Assembly (NCBI RefSeq): GCF_014199445.1
Contig: NZ_JACIJS010000002.1
Location: 248,001-312,000, forward strand
Source of the DNA: Rubricella aquisinus
GTDB lineage: Bacteria; Pseudomonadota; Alphaproteobacteria; Rhodobacterales; Rhodobacteraceae
Length of the DNA: 64,000 bases
Reading direction: 5' to 3'
Position 1 is the stretch's first letter, and every line of letters starts with the position of its first letter. A program made the position numbers and the translations under genes. A model generated the notes under the pieces. The model had not been told where the DNA came from. It saw only the letters and a program-made list of their open reading frames with translations, and made no database searches. Below are positions 26,703 to 37,667 of this stretch, one piece after another.

Positions 26703-27296
26703 ATGATCGCATCGCTCAAACACCGCATCGCGTTTCTTGCGATGACCAAGACCGGATCAACCGCGATCGAGACCGCACTGCGCCCGCAATGCGAGGTGAT
26801 GATGAGCGGCCATCCGGGCCTGAAACACATGCAATTGCGCAAATTCAACCGCATGGTACGCCCCTTGTTCTCGCAAGTCGGGGTCGAGGTTGAGACGACC
26901 TGCCTGTTTCGCGAGCCATTGGATTGGTTGGGAAGCTGGTACCGCTATCGCCAGCGGCCAGAGATCCCGAATGCGCGCAATTCGACTGCCGATCTGAGCT
27001 TTCGGGCTTTTGTGGAGGCCTATCTGTCGGAGGACCAGCCCCCATTCGCACGGATCGGGCGCCCGTCTAACTTCATCCGCGATACGGAGGGGCAAATCGG
27101 GATTGACCATCTGTTCCGCTATGACCAGTTCGACCTGTTCGAGCGGTTCATCTCGGATCGGTTCGGGCAACGGTTTTCGTTCCGCACCGAAAACGTGTCC
27201 CCTCGTATCCGGCTGGAGGTCGAGCCGGCGTTGCGCCAGAAGGTCGAGCAGGCCCTGTCCGAGGATTACGACATCTACGAATCCATTCGCCGTTAA
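26703..27296 (+). CDS. sulfotransferase-family-like protein
   Basis: A 197-residue protein with the PAPS-type layout. A 5'-phosphosulfate loop-like segment (FLAMTKTGSTAIE, 11-23) lies near the N-terminus, and a 3'-phosphate-like motif (LFREPLDWLGSWYRYR) follows near residue 70. It is shorter than most sulfotransferases, and substrate and activity are unknown. ATG 26703 follows GGGAGG. It is divergent from recA with the SOS box between them, and its stop shares TTAA with the cckA stop. Confidence 0.75.
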   Translation: MIASLKHRIAFLAMTKTGSTAIETALRPQCEVMMSGHPGLKHMQLRKFNRMVRPLFSQVGVEVETTCLFREPLDWLGSWYRYRQRPEIPNARNSTADLSFRAFVEAYLSEDQPPFARIGRPSNFIRDTEGQIGIDHLFRYDQFDLFERFISDRFGQRFSFRTENVSPRIRLEVEPALRQKVEQALSEDYDIYESIRR

Positions 27297-29500
27297 TCGA
27301 CCCGCTCCAATTGCTCCTTGACCGTCAGGACCAGTTGATTGAGCGAAAAGGGTTTGGCCAGATAGGCGCTGCCGGGGTGATCTGTGCCATCGAACGCATC
27401 CTCGGCATAGCCAGACATGAAGATGACCCGCGCGCCATCCAGGCGGGTATCGGCCTCCCGCACCCAGCTCGGGCCGTCCATGCCGGGCATGACCACGTCT
27501 GACAGGACGATATCAGGGTGAAGCTCGACGCTGGCTTTCAGCAATTCGAGCGCGTCCTCTCCGGTGCCCGCCTCAATCACCTCATATCCGCGCATTTCCA
27601 GCGCCCGCTTGGCAAAGGTGCGGACCGGCACTTCATCCTCGACCAAGAGGATCACGCCCCGCCCGGTCACATCACGCGATGGCTCGATCACGGGCGCGCG
27701 GGGGACGAGTTCGGGAGCCGTTTTCACCACAGCCGGAAGGTAGAGGCTGAACGTCGTCCCCTCCCCCAAATGGCTGTCGACAAAGACATACCCCCCAGAT
27801 TGTTTGACGATGCCGTAAACCGTGGACAGGCCCAGCCCGGTGCCGCGCCCCGGTCCTTTGGTGGTGAAAAACGGCTCGAAAATCTTGCGCAGGTCATCAG
27901 GTGCGATGCCCTGCCCGGTATCCTTGACCTCAATAAGCGCGTAATCACCGGCAGGTACCGTGACCTTATCGCGCCGCAGCGGATTGACCAGTGTCCGCCC
28001 CCGCGCGTTGAGGGTGATCAGGCCACCATCGGGCATCGCATCGCGGGCATTGACCACAAGGTTCATCACGACCTGTTCAAACTGCCGCTCATCGACGCGC
28101 ACGGTCGGAATATCCTCCCCTTTGCGAATATCGAGCGTCACATTCGCACCGATCAACCGGTTGAGAAGATGTGACAAATCCCCTAGCGTATCCCACAGGT
28201 CAAGCTGGGTTGGCTGCAATGTCTGTTTGCGAGAAAACGCCAGCAATTGGCGCACCAGCGCGGCGGCGCGGTTTGTGTTCTCCCGCACCTGCATCAGGTC
28301 GCTGTAATCCGAATCCCCCACCCGATGCCGCATCAGCAACAAGTCGCAATGCCCGCTGATCGCCGTGAGCAGGTTGTTAAAGTCATGGGCGACGCCCCCG
28401 GCCAGTTGCCCGACGGCTTGCATTTTTTGGCTCTGAACGAATTGCGCTTCCATCGTTTTGAGTTCGGTCGCGTCGGACAGGCTCATCAGGATGGTCATAT
28501 CCTCCCCCATCCGAAGGCCCAGAAGGTTCAACTGCACAAACCGATCCGCCACCCCATTGCGGATGCGCGCCACTTCCGTCAAGGGGCGGCCATCGCGCGC
28601 GGTCAGTTTGGCCAATCGCTGGGACAGGGGCGGCCCCATCCCCTCCAGAACCGAATCGAGCATCATCCCCGGCTCAATCGGCTGCCCGATCAGATCGGAC
28701 GTGATCGCATTGGCGGAGATGATCTCCCCCGTCGCACTGATCCGCGCCACGGGGATCGGCAGGCGCGACAGCAGATCATCAATCTCGAACACCGACGGCG
28801 CGCGCGCCGTGGTCGCCTCGAACATCAGCGTGGCATGGGAACCGCTGTCTTTTCTGGACAAAAGCCGCCAGTCCTGCCCCGGTTGGGGCGCAAAGCTCTC
28901 CCCGATGTCGAGCGACGGGGGAACCACCTGACCAAGGCAATCCTGCGCCGCTGGATTGGCCCAGATCACCCGGCCAGCTTTATCAACCTCCGCCGCGGGC
29001 AAATCCATGCGCGACAGAAGGCTGCGATGCTGATCGGGTTGATCCACATAGACCCAGTTCCACCGAAACCGCTTGGCTCCCTCCAGCCGCGTGACCGTAA
29101 GGCATAGGGCCTCGTCCTGCCGATCAGACACAAAAAGCCTGCTGCGCGCGCCATATTCGCGCGCATCCCGGACCATCTGAAACAGATCAAGCGCTGGCTC
29201 CACGCAATAAGGGGCGAGCAGTTCAAGCAACGTGCCCGGCGGCGCGGCCACCACAGCGCCGCCCGCATCTGTCAGCACAACAGTCAGATCGGCCGGGGTT
29301 CGCGCGCGCTTCCAGACCGTTTCCGCCAGCAACATCAGCAACGCCGCCACCGCCGCCACTGTCAAAAGCACCGCAACGCCATCCTGTTGGACCAGCCACA
29401 GGGTCAGCACCAGCGAAATCCCCAGCACCGCCCCTGCCAAACCGCGTGACAACAGGGGAAGCTCGCTCACTGTCTGCCTTCTGATATTCAACGACGCCAC
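27293..29500 (-). CDS. cckA: cell-cycle hybrid histidine kinase CckA
   Basis: The 735-residue kinase has two membrane helices (about 17-37 and 42-62), PAS-like domains (about 165-345), a HisKA domain with phospho-acceptor His372 in [11 protein letters not shown], a HATPase domain ([27 protein letters not shown]) and a C-terminal receiver with Asp668 ([12 protein letters not shown]). CckA feeds the ChpT-CtrA relay, which in Rhodobacterales controls motility and gene transfer agents rather than viability. A 28-bp AT palindrome lies 24 bases upstream. Confidence 0.94.
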   Translation of the reverse strand: MASLNIRRQTVSELPLLSRGLAGAVLGISLVLTLWLVQQDGVAVLLTVAAVAALLMLLAETVWKRARTPADLTVVLTDAGGAVVAAPPGTLLELLAPYCVEPALDLFQMVRDAREYGARSRLFVSDRQDEALCLTVTRLEGAKRFRWNWVYVDQPDQHRSLLSRMDLPAAEVDKAGRVIWANPAAQDCLGQVVPPSLDIGESFAPQPGQDWRLLSRKDSGSHATLMFEATTARAPSVFEIDDLLSRLPIPVARISATGEIISANAITSDLIGQPIEPGMMLDSVLEGMGPPLSQRLAKLTARDGRPLTEVARIRNGVADRFVQLNLLGLRMGEDMTILMSLSDATELKTMEAQFVQSQKMQAVGQLAGGVAHDFNNLLTAISGHCDLLLMRHRVGDSDYSDLMQVRENTNRAAALVRQLLAFSRKQTLQPTQLDLWDTLGDLSHLLNRLIGANVTLDIRKGEDIPTVRVDERQFEQVVMNLVVNARDAMPDGGLITLNARGRTLVNPLRRDKVTVPAGDYALIEVKDTGQGIAPDDLRKIFEPFFTTKGPGRGTGLGLSTVYGIVKQSGGYVFVDSHLGEGTTFSLYLPAVVKTAPELVPRAPVIEPSRDVTGRGVILLVEDEVPVRTFAKRALEMRGYEVIEAGTGEDALELLKASVELHPDIVLSDVVMPGMDGPSWVREADTRLDGARVIFMSGYAEDAFDGTDHPGSAYLAKPFSLNQLVLTVKEQLERVD

Positions 29501-29523
29501 CCCGGAGATTTCGACCTAAGTCA

Positions 29524-29551
29524 AGATATATAGCACGTTACCTATATATCT
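29524..29551. repeat. AT-rich perfect inverted repeat upstream of cckA
   Basis: AGATATATAG (29524-29533) and CTATATATCT (29542-29551) are exact complements around an 8-base spacer (CACGTTAC). It lies in the only strongly AT-rich gap nearby, between the RsmB-type gene and cckA, and may be a dimeric-regulator operator or a hairpin. Confidence 0.55.
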
Positions 29552-29588
29552 CTCCGTTAAAAAAGCGTAAAAGTATCAAACTAAAATT

Positions 29589-30767
29589 CTAGTCTAGACC
29601 ACATCGAAATTGGGAAATGAAAAACCCATCCCCACCTTCAATAGGGGAAAATGTTTTGTGGTTCCCTAAGTGAAAGTCATTTGCTTTTTGGCCAAATGAT
29701 CTTACCTGACAATAATTCTCAACATCAAGTATAGAACAGGTCGCGTAAGCCAACAGCCCACCCGGCGTGACAAACTCCGACGCCTGCCGCAGCACCTCTT
29801 GTTGCGTCGCACATAGGATTTCGAGCCGCTCTGGCGTCAATGCCCATTTGCCATCCGGCGCGCGCCGCCAGCTTCCGCTGCCAGAGCAGGGTGCATCCAC
29901 AAACACGATGTCATATCCGCCCTTGGTCAGGTCTTGACGGCTCTTGCAGTCGATCCGCACACCAGCCCGCGCGGCGCGCGCGGGAATATCCTTCATCCGG
30001 GCCGGATCAATGTCATGCGCCGTGACCTGCCTCGTTGGCCCGGCATAGGCCGCAAGGGCCAGCGCCTTTCCACCGCCACCCGCACAAAAATCAAGCACCC
30101 GCGCGCCCTCAGGCACCGCGATCGCATCGACCGTGGCCTGCGATGCGGCATCCTGTAATTCCACCAGCCCTTGCAGATAGGCTTTGCTCCGCTGAATCGC
30201 GCGCGCACCATCTGTGACGATCAGGGCATGGGGAGCCCGCGCGAATGGCGCTGCCGTGATCCCATCCTCTGACAGCAACGATACCGCCTCCGCCCGCGTC
30301 GTCCGCCGGTGGTTCACGCGTAAAAACACCTCTGCCCGCTCCCGCTGAAGCTGCATCACGGCAGCATAATCGTCGCCGAGGGAGCGTTTCAGGTGCGGCG
30401 TGAGCCAATCCGCATGATCGTTTTGCACCGCTTCGGGGGCATCCGCGATGGCGGGCGCGTGCTGCTCCTCCGGCTGCATCGGTGACGGAGCGTGCCCCTC
30501 CCCGGTGAATACTGTCTCCGGCGCCACGCCCGCCTCCCGCAGAAGGCCCAGCACGATTCCGCGCCCGCTTTCCGCGCCGCCGCGCCATGCGGCGGACCGG
30601 CGCTTGCGCACGCCATCAAACACAATATCCCGCACCGCCGCGCGATCCTTGGATCCGGCAAAACGGCTGTTGCGCGCCCAGGCCAGCAGCGCCTTTTCCG
30701 TCGCACTTCCGGCCAGCACCTGATCCAGCACGGTGATCGCGGCGGCGTATCGCGCGGCCGGAGTCAT
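29589..30767 (-). CDS. RsmB/NOP-family RNA (cytosine-5) methyltransferase
   Basis: A 392-residue protein with an N-terminal NusB-like helical region (about 1-75), then a SAM-dependent m5C methyltransferase domain: VLDFCAGGGGKALALAA, DIVFVDAPCSGSGSWRRAPDGKW (catalytic Cys in APCSG) and LAYATCSI (second Cys). The last 40 or so codons are strikingly AT-rich compared with the rest, although the family ending GGDGFF is kept. It starts 4 bases after the guaB stop, so it is in a guaB operon. Confidence 0.9.
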   Translation of the reverse strand: MTPAARYAAAITVLDQVLAGSATEKALLAWARNSRFAGSKDRAAVRDIVFDGVRKRRSAAWRGGAESGRGIVLGLLREAGVAPETVFTGEGHAPSPMQPEEQHAPAIADAPEAVQNDHADWLTPHLKRSLGDDYAAVMQLQRERAEVFLRVNHRRTTRAEAVSLLSEDGITAAPFARAPHALIVTDGARAIQRSKAYLQGLVELQDAASQATVDAIAVPEGARVLDFCAGGGGKALALAAYAGPTRQVTAHDIDPARMKDIPARAARAGVRIDCKSRQDLTKGGYDIVFVDAPCSGSGSWRRAPDGKWALTPERLEILCATQQEVLRQASEFVTPGGLLAYATCSILDVENYCQVRSFGQKANDFHLGNHKTFSPIEGGDGFFISQFRCGLD

Positions 30768-30770
30768 GGC

Positions 30771-32249
<1,479 letters not shown>

Positions 32250-32312
32250 TTACTGGTGTTGCCACCGCCCTATGACATGACCACAGCGATTTGGAAAGGG
32301 GCGTTGGCCGCT

Positions 32313-32326
32313 TTGATGTGTGTCAA
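32313..32326. promoter_or_regulatory. bchE: FNR/FnrL-type box upstream of bchE
   Basis: TTGAT-GTGT-GTCAA matches the degenerate FNR consensus TTGAY-N4-RTCAA without mismatch. Its centre is 62 bases before the bchE start, so it suits oxygen-responsive activation. Confidence 0.65.
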
Positions 32327-32338
32327 TAAAAGATGACA
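32321..32338. promoter_or_regulatory. bchE: PpsR/CrtJ-type box upstream of bchE
   Basis: TGTC-N10-GACA (TGTCAATAAAAGATGACA) is a perfect match to the photosynthesis repressor consensus TGT-N12-ACA. It overlaps the FNR-type box by 6 bases. Confidence 0.75.
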
Positions 32339-32381
32339 CTTCTGCCTGTAGCCTTTGAGCATCACAGGGAAAGGTCTGGCT

Positions 32382-34022
32382 ATGCGCATCGTGTTCGTTC
32401 ACCCCAACTACCATTCCGGCGGCGCCGAGATTGCCGGAAGCTGGCCGCCCGCTTGGGTCGCGTATCTCACCGGCTCGCTCCGCCGTGCGGGCTATGACGA
32501 CATTCATTTCATCGACGCGATGACGAATGATATCGACGATGACGCGCTCCGCGCCCGCTTGGCAGAACTTGCACCCGATGTCATCGGCGTGACCGCGATC
32601 ACCCCGTCGATCTATGTCGCGGAACGGGCGCTCCAGATCGGCAAGGAGGTTGTACCTGGCGCCATCGGTATCCTTGGCGGGGTGCACGCGACCTTTATGT
32701 ACCGTCAGGTGTTGTCGGAAGCACCCTGGATTGACGTGATTGTGCGCGGCGAGGGGGAGGAAATCCTCGTGAACCTCATCAATGCGATCCACGCGGGCGA
32801 CTATCCGGCCAACCGCAAACAGATCAAGGGCATCGCCTATCGTGATGGGTCAGAGATCGTGGCAACCCTGCCCGCCTCCACCGTCAAGGATCTTGACGGG
32901 ATTGACCCTGATTGGACGATCCTTGAATGGGAGAAATATATCTACGTCCCCCTCGGTGTGCGCGTCGCGATCCCCAACATGGCGCGCGGCTGCCCGTTTA
33001 CCTGCTCTTTCTGCTCGCAATGGAAATTCTGGCGCGATTACCGCGTGCGCGATCCGTTGAAAGTGGTGGATGAGATTGAGCGGCTGGTGAACGAACACGA
33101 TGTCGGCTTCTTCATCCTTGCCGATGAGGAACCCACCATCAACCGCAAGAAATTCATCCAATTCTGTGAAGAATTGATCGCGCGCGGCCTGCCCGACAAG
33201 GTGAAATGGGGCATCAACACCCGCGTCACGGACATCTACCGCGACCGCGAATTGCTGGGCCTTTACCGCCGCGCGGGCCTTGTCCATGTGTCCTTGGGCA
33301 CGGAGGCTGCGGCACAGCTAAAACTCGACGTCTTCAACAAGGAAACCAAGGTCGAAGAAAACAAGGAGGCCATCCGCCTGCTGCGCGAAGCGGATATCTT
33401 CGTGGAGGCGCAATTCATCGTGGGTCTTGATAACGAAACGCCGCAAACCCTTGAAGAAACGTATCAAATGGCGTGGGACTGGCAGCCTGACCTTGCCAAT
33501 TGGGCAATGTATACCCCATGGCCCTTCACCCCGCTTTATCAGGAAATTTCCGATCAGGTGGAGGTGTTTGACTTCTCGAAATACAATTTCGTCACCCCGA
33601 TCATGAAACCCAAGGCGATGGACCGTGCGGAGCTTTTGGACGGGGTGATGAAAAACTACCGCCGCTTCTACATGAAAAAGGCGCTGTTCCACTATCCGTG
33701 GCGCGGCACGGGCTTCCGGCGTCGGTATCTGCTGGGCTGCCTCAAGGCCTTCGCCAAGGCGGGCTTTGCGCGCACCTTCTATGATCTGGGCAAAGTTGGC
33801 TATTGGGGCCCGCAATCGAAAAAGAAGGTTGATTTCCACTTTGACGCGGCCCGCGCCATCGCCCCCGAACAGGCCGCCGATTGGGAGGCCGCCGCCGATC
33901 GCGCCGCAAAGGCACAAGAACGCCGCGACGCGATCCGTGCGCAGGGCAAGGCGCGCGCCAAAGACCGCGAAGCGGTCAAGGCGTGCGGCGGCGGCAGCTT
34001 CCAAATGCCAGAAGACGCATGA
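32382..34022 (+). CDS. bchE: anaerobic Mg-protoporphyrin IX monomethyl ester cyclase
   Basis: The 546-residue cobalamin-dependent radical SAM enzyme closes the isocyclic ring of bacteriochlorophyll without O2. The B12-binding domain (1-140) starts [19 protein letters not shown]. The radical SAM cluster motif C204-x3-C208-x2-C211 (GCPFTCSFC) and the downstream LADEEPTI and NTRVTDI blocks are BchE signatures, as is the C-terminal KACGGG. ATG 32382 follows AGGGAAAGG; a TTG nine codons upstream is not needed. It overlaps bchJ by 4 bases. Confidence 0.95.
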   Translation: MRIVFVHPNYHSGGAEIAGSWPPAWVAYLTGSLRRAGYDDIHFIDAMTNDIDDDALRARLAELAPDVIGVTAITPSIYVAERALQIGKEVVPGAIGILGGVHATFMYRQVLSEAPWIDVIVRGEGEEILVNLINAIHAGDYPANRKQIKGIAYRDGSEIVATLPASTVKDLDGIDPDWTILEWEKYIYVPLGVRVAIPNMARGCPFTCSFCSQWKFWRDYRVRDPLKVVDEIERLVNEHDVGFFILADEEPTINRKKFIQFCEELIARGLPDKVKWGINTRVTDIYRDRELLGLYRRAGLVHVSLGTEAAAQLKLDVFNKETKVEENKEAIRLLREADIFVEAQFIVGLDNETPQTLEETYQMAWDWQPDLANWAMYTPWPFTPLYQEISDQVEVFDFSKYNFVTPIMKPKAMDRAELLDGVMKNYRRFYMKKALFHYPWRGTGFRRRYLLGCLKAFAKAGFARTFYDLGKVGYWGPQSKKKVDFHFDAARAIAPEQAADWEAAADRAAKAQERRDAIRAQGKARAKDREAVKACGGGSFQMPEDA

Positions 34023-34579
34023 CAGCCCTGGTCGGCCCAAACGCCATCCTGCAACTGCGCGCGCCGCTGGATGCGCGCGGAGGGGAGGCGCTGATCGCGG
34101 ATATGCTGCGCGCGGCAGGCCTTGCCGACTGGCCTGACGCGACGGGCATGATTGAGGAAAGGGTTGCAGCCCGCGCTCATGCCGCGCTGCCCGATCTGGT
34201 GCCGGACCCGCGCGCCGTCGCGCGGGAGGCTGGGGCGGCAACCGCGCACTACATCCTTGCCCACCGCATCCCGGCGCGCGCACAATGGCTCTTGCGCCAC
34301 TTGCCCGCGCCAATGGCGATCCCGCTCCTGACCCGCGCCATCGCAGCGCATGCATGGACGTTTAGCGGCTCGGGTGCGTTTACCATATCGCGCCGCCGCC
34401 CGCTCACCTTGGAAATTGCGCAAAACCCACTCGCGGGCCCGCTTGGCTGCGACTGGCATGTGGCGGTGTTTGAAACACTCTACCAGAGCCTTGCCGATCC
34501 ACGCCTTCGCGTCACGGAACGCGCCTGCTGCGCCATGGGGGCCGAGGCCTGCCGGTTTGAAGTCACGCGCCCCGCCTGA
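34019..34579 (+). CDS. bchJ: bacteriochlorophyll synthesis protein BchJ (V4R domain)
   Basis: The 186-residue protein has a C-terminal V4R domain (about 120-185: [35 protein letters not shown], read in pieces), as in BchJ. This was once called 4-vinyl reductase and is now seen rather as an auxiliary or carrier protein for pigment intermediates. It is translationally coupled to bchE (ATGA). Unlike in Rhodobacter, bchG and bchP do not follow; the next gene is rlmE on the other strand. Confidence 0.88.
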   Translation: MTALVGPNAILQLRAPLDARGGEALIADMLRAAGLADWPDATGMIEERVAARAHAALPDLVPDPRAVAREAGAATAHYILAHRIPARAQWLLRHLPAPMAIPLLTRAIAAHAWTFSGSGAFTISRRRPLTLEIAQNPLAGPLGCDWHVAVFETLYQSLADPRLRVTERACCAMGAEACRFEVTRPA

Positions 34580-34583
34580 CCGT

Positions 34584-34635
34584 TTCTTTTTTCCAAAAAT
34601 ACCTCCCGCCGGAGGCATCGCGCGCCAGCGCGATT
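34584..34635. repeat. intergenic palindromic repeat, copy 1
   Basis: A TTCTTTTTTCC stretch followed by AAATACCTCCCGCCGGAGGC (34597-34616) and a GC palindrome (TCGCGCGCCAGCGCGA). The same unit recurs at 39964. Read leftward, CCTCC-GGCG-GGAGG followed by TATTTTT could terminate rlmE. Confidence 0.75.
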
Positions 34636-35361
34636 CTACCCCGCATCCCCCCGAAATCCGGTGGCCAAGACGAATTTTTCGGAACTGTCCGACCGGCTCG
34701 CCGGGGGTTTGACATGCACCACCTTCTTAAAGCGTTGCTTGAGGAGCGTCAGCACCTCCCCCTCCGCCCCACCAGCAAGGACCTTGGCCACAAACGTGCC
34801 GCCCTCATCCAGCACGTCAAAGGCGAAATAGGCCGCAGCCTCCACCAGTGCCATGATGCGCAGGTGATCCGTCTGCTTATGCCCCGTCGCAAAGGCGGCC
34901 ATATCGGACATCACAACATCGGCGCGCCCGCCGAGCCATTCCTTCACCTTGTCATCCGCGCCCTCTTCCAGAAAGTCGAGCTGATGGATTTCTGCGCCGG
35001 GGATCGGATCGACCTCCTGCAAGTCGATACCGAGGATACTGCCCTGCCGCTTGCCTTGCTTCTCGCCAAGCGTGTTGCACCGATTGACCGCCACCTGACA
35101 CCAGCCACCCGGCGCGCATCCCAGATCGACAATCCGCGCACCGGGAACAAGGAACCTGAACTTATCGTCCAATTCCAATATCTTATAGGCGGCCCGGCCC
35201 CGATATCCGTCGCGCTTGGCAGCCTGCACATAGGGATCGTTCAATTGCCGCTGCAACCACAGCGTGGAACTGAGCTTTCGCCCCTTCGCGGATTTCACCC
35301 TGACGGTCAGATCCCGCTGCCCCCGCCCGGAAGTGTTCTTTTTCGGTGGTTTGCCAGCCAT
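34636..35361 (-). CDS. rlmE: 23S rRNA (uridine-2552) 2'-O-methyltransferase
   Basis: A 241-residue RrmJ/FtsJ protein. The SAM loop is [15 protein letters not shown], and the K-D-K-E tetrad is visible as Lys in [14 protein letters not shown], Asp in [13 protein letters not shown], Lys in FVAKVLAGG and Glu near [13 protein letters not shown]. The Arg/Lys-rich N-terminus (1-35) would contact RNA. The start abuts the ppx stop, so it is cotranscribed with ppx. Confidence 0.95.
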   Translation of the reverse strand: MAGKPPKKNTSGRGQRDLTVRVKSAKGRKLSSTLWLQRQLNDPYVQAAKRDGYRGRAAYKILELDDKFRFLVPGARIVDLGCAPGGWCQVAVNRCNTLGEKQGKRQGSILGIDLQEVDPIPGAEIHQLDFLEEGADDKVKEWLGGRADVVMSDMAAFATGHKQTDHLRIMALVEAAAYFAFDVLDEGGTFVAKVLAGGAEGEVLTLLKQRFKKVVHVKPPASRSDSSEKFVLATGFRGDAG

Positions 35362-36474
35362 TTATCGTGGTCCCTTCAGGGCACCATCGGCCCCCATCAT
35401 CGAATAGAGCATCCCTTCGCGCAGGCCGCGATCCGCCACACGCAGCCGGTCCGTTGGCCAGATGCGCAGCAGCGTTTGCAGGATCGCCGCCCCCGCCAAC
35501 ACCAGATCGGCGCGATCCAGCCCGATGCCGAGCTGCCCGATCCGCCCCTTGAAATCGGTGCCCAGAAATCCCTCGATCACATCGTTGATCTGACCCGCGC
35601 TCAGCGTCATGCCATCCACAACCGACCGGTCATAGCGGGACAGCCCCAGATGTGCGGCACCCACCGTGGTCACGGTGCCCGATGTGCCGATCATCTGGAA
35701 CTGATCGAGGTAATCGGGCTTCATCTCATCCATATAGGGCGCGAATTCCGCCATCTCATCTTCAAAATAGCAAGACATCAGCGCAAAGCGCGACCGCACC
35801 TCCCGCACGTCTGAGAACCGCTCATGCAACGTCGCCACGCCAAGCGGCACCGAAATCCAGTCCACGACCCGAATGCCATGGGCCGCCTGCCCGGTGCGGT
35901 TCTTGTCGATGGAGAGGGTCATCATGCCCCGGCTGCGGGCCTCTGGTGCCAAGGCGGAGAGGTCAAGCCAGATCAACTCGGTCGAGCCGCCGCCAATGTC
36001 GATCACCAGCACCTGCTCCGCCATCGGATCGACAAGCGGCGCGCAGGAGATCACGGCAAGCCGCGCTTCCTCCGCCGGAGAGATCATTTCGAGCTTCAGC
36101 CCGGTCTGGCGGGTGACTTGTCGCAGGAAATGCTCACCATTGCTGGCGCGTCGGCAGGCTTCTGTCGCAACCATGCGCATCCGGGTGACCCGATTGCGCT
36201 TCACCTTACTGGCACAGACCTGCAATGCCGCAATCGTGCGGCGTATGGCAGCCTCGCTCAGCGCACCGGAGCGTTCCAGCTCCCGGCCCAGCTTTACTGA
36301 CTTTGAAAAGGCGTCAACGATTTTGAAATGTGCGCCATCCGGCCGGGCCACGAGCATCCGGCAGGAATTTGTCCCCAGATCGAGCGCCGCATAAAGGGGC
36401 GGCCCAGCCCGGTGAGGTGTTTGTCGCGCGTGAGTGTTTCGTTTTGCCTGATCCCTGTTCCGTTCAACCCGCAT
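35362..36474 (-). CDS. Ppx/GppA family exopolyphosphatase/pppGpp phosphohydrolase
   Basis: A 370-residue ASKHA-fold phosphatase: ALDLGTNSCRMLVARP (phosphate 1 loop), VIDIGGGSTELIWL (phosphate 2 loop) and IGTSGTVTTVGA. It is short, lacking the C-terminal HD-like domain of E. coli Ppx, as is usual in alphaproteobacteria. Whether it acts on polyphosphate or pppGpp cannot be told. It precedes rlmE without a gap. The ribosome site is weak, and a 15-bp inverted repeat lies just upstream. Confidence 0.92.
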   Translation of the reverse strand: MRVERNRDQAKRNTHARQTPHRAGPPLYAALDLGTNSCRMLVARPDGAHFKIVDAFSKSVKLGRELERSGALSEAAIRRTIAALQVCASKVKRNRVTRMRMVATEACRRASNGEHFLRQVTRQTGLKLEMISPAEEARLAVISCAPLVDPMAEQVLVIDIGGGSTELIWLDLSALAPEARSRGMMTLSIDKNRTGQAAHGIRVVDWISVPLGVATLHERFSDVREVRSRFALMSCYFEDEMAEFAPYMDEMKPDYLDQFQMIGTSGTVTTVGAAHLGLSRYDRSVVDGMTLSAGQINDVIEGFLGTDFKGRIGQLGIGLDRADLVLAGAAILQTLLRIWPTDRLRVADRGLREGMLYSMMGADGALKGPR

Positions 36475-36480
36475 GTTCTC

Positions 36481-36524
36481 AAACCATTGGGTTTCAAGCC
36501 GGACGCGGCGAAACCCCTTGGTTT
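36481..36524. repeat. inverted repeat between metF and ppx
   Basis: AAACCATTGGGTTTC (36481-36495) and GAAACCCCTTGGTTT (36510-36524) are complementary with two mismatches across a 14-base loop. It lies after the metF stop and just before the ppx start, so it may attenuate metF readthrough or control ppx. Confidence 0.5.
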
Positions 36525-36576
36525 AGATGTAGCTGACGGATCGGAACTGTTCAAGTTGTCGCAGGCGCGCGGCGGA

Positions 36577-37458
36577 TTATCCCGCCGCACCCTGCGCCAT
36601 GGAAAAGGGCTGCGCCTCAAAGCCAAGCGCCTGACAGATGTTGAACGTCAGATCGGGCTTGTTGAGCGTGTAGAAATGCAAATGAGAGACCCCATTCGCC
36701 ATCAGATCGGTGCACTGCTCCGTCGCGATGGCTGTGGCAAGGAGCGCATGCTCCTCCTCATCCTTGCAATTGCCAAAAGCCGAATGCATCCATTCGGGCA
36801 CATCCGCCTGACAGCGCGCCGCAAATTTGCACATCCGCCCGAAATGCTCCACCGGCAGGATGCCGGGCAGGATCGGCGCGGTGATCCCTGCCGCCGCGCA
36901 TTTGTCGCGGAAGCGGTAGAACACGTCATTCTCGAAAAAGAATTGGGTGATGGCAGAATCAGCGCCCGCGTCGATCTTGCGCTTGAGATGCTCGATATCT
37001 GCTTCCATCGAGGTCGCCTCCGGGTGCGCCTCCGGGTAGGCCGCGACGGAGATTTGCCAATCGCCCATCTCCCGCAAGGCGGAAACAAGCTCTGCCGCAC
37101 CGGAAAAACCATCGGGATGCGGTTCGAACTTGTCCGCCCCTTTGGGTGCGTCGCCGCGCAGCGCCACGATCCGCGTGACACCAGCTTTCCGATACTGCTC
37201 CGCCACCGCGAGCGTTTCCGCCCGGCTTGCGCCAACGCAGGTCAGATGCCCCGCGACGTTCAACCGTGCCCGCTCCCGAATGGTGGCAATCGCCAGCCGG
37301 GTCCGGTCGCGCGTCGTGCCGCCTGCCCCATAGGTGACAGAGACGAATTGCGGCCCAAGGGGCGCCAACCGCTCCACCGACGCCCATAACCGCATGGTCG
37401 CTTCCGGCGAATGTGGCGGGAAGAACTCAAAAGACAGTGTGGTGTCGCGCGCGGACAT
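36577..37458 (-). CDS. metF: 5,10-methylenetetrahydrofolate reductase
   Basis: The 293-residue flavoprotein makes methyl-THF for methionine synthesis. The N-terminal SFEFFPP (catalytic Glu11), VSVTYGAGGTTRDRT and ALRGDAPKG motifs and the late QFFFENDVFYRF segment are all standard. I took ATG 37458; the frame stays open 30 codons further, but the sequence there is not MetF-like. It is divergent from an operon that encodes a second, different MTHFR-like protein. Confidence 0.95.
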   Translation of the reverse strand: MSARDTTLSFEFFPPHSPEATMRLWASVERLAPLGPQFVSVTYGAGGTTRDRTRLAIATIRERARLNVAGHLTCVGASRAETLAVAEQYRKAGVTRIVALRGDAPKGADKFEPHPDGFSGAAELVSALREMGDWQISVAAYPEAHPEATSMEADIEHLKRKIDAGADSAITQFFFENDVFYRFRDKCAAAGITAPILPGILPVEHFGRMCKFAARCQADVPEWMHSAFGNCKDEEEHALLATAIATEQCTDLMANGVSHLHFYTLNKPDLTFNICQALGFEAQPFSMAQGAAG

Positions 37459-37580
37459 GATTTTTTCCGTATCAGATGGGTGTTGTTTATCGAGATAGAG
37501 CGTTATATGCGACGCTACAAGAACAAAAAACGACGCATTCGTTTGCAATAACCATAGGATTTTCGGGAAATGTCGTGAAA

Positions 37581-37599
37581 TGACGACGCCGCGTCGTCA
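37581..37599. promoter_or_regulatory. perfect palindrome between metF and the C1 operon
   Basis: TGACGACGC-C-GCGTCGTCA has 9-base arms around one central base. It sits in the 209-base divergent gap, 122 bases from metF and 68 bases from the downstream gene. The related pieces CGACGC recur at about 37512 and 37533. It is a candidate operator for a dimeric regulator; I do not recognise which. Confidence 0.55.
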
Positions 37600-37667
37600 A
37601 ATCGCTCTACCGCTCCCGGTTTTCGGGTCAAAAGCGACCCACAACACGAAGTTAAGGACAGCCTCTC

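Noticed and set aside
29501-29588. CtrA binding site (TTAA-N7-TTAA) upstream of cckA
   Set aside because: Only one TTAA is present, without a second half-site at the right spacing.
37459-37667. Possible SAM/SAH or cobalamin riboswitch between metF and the C1 operon
   Set aside because: I could not find the conserved core of these riboswitches. The region is better described by a short DNA palindrome.
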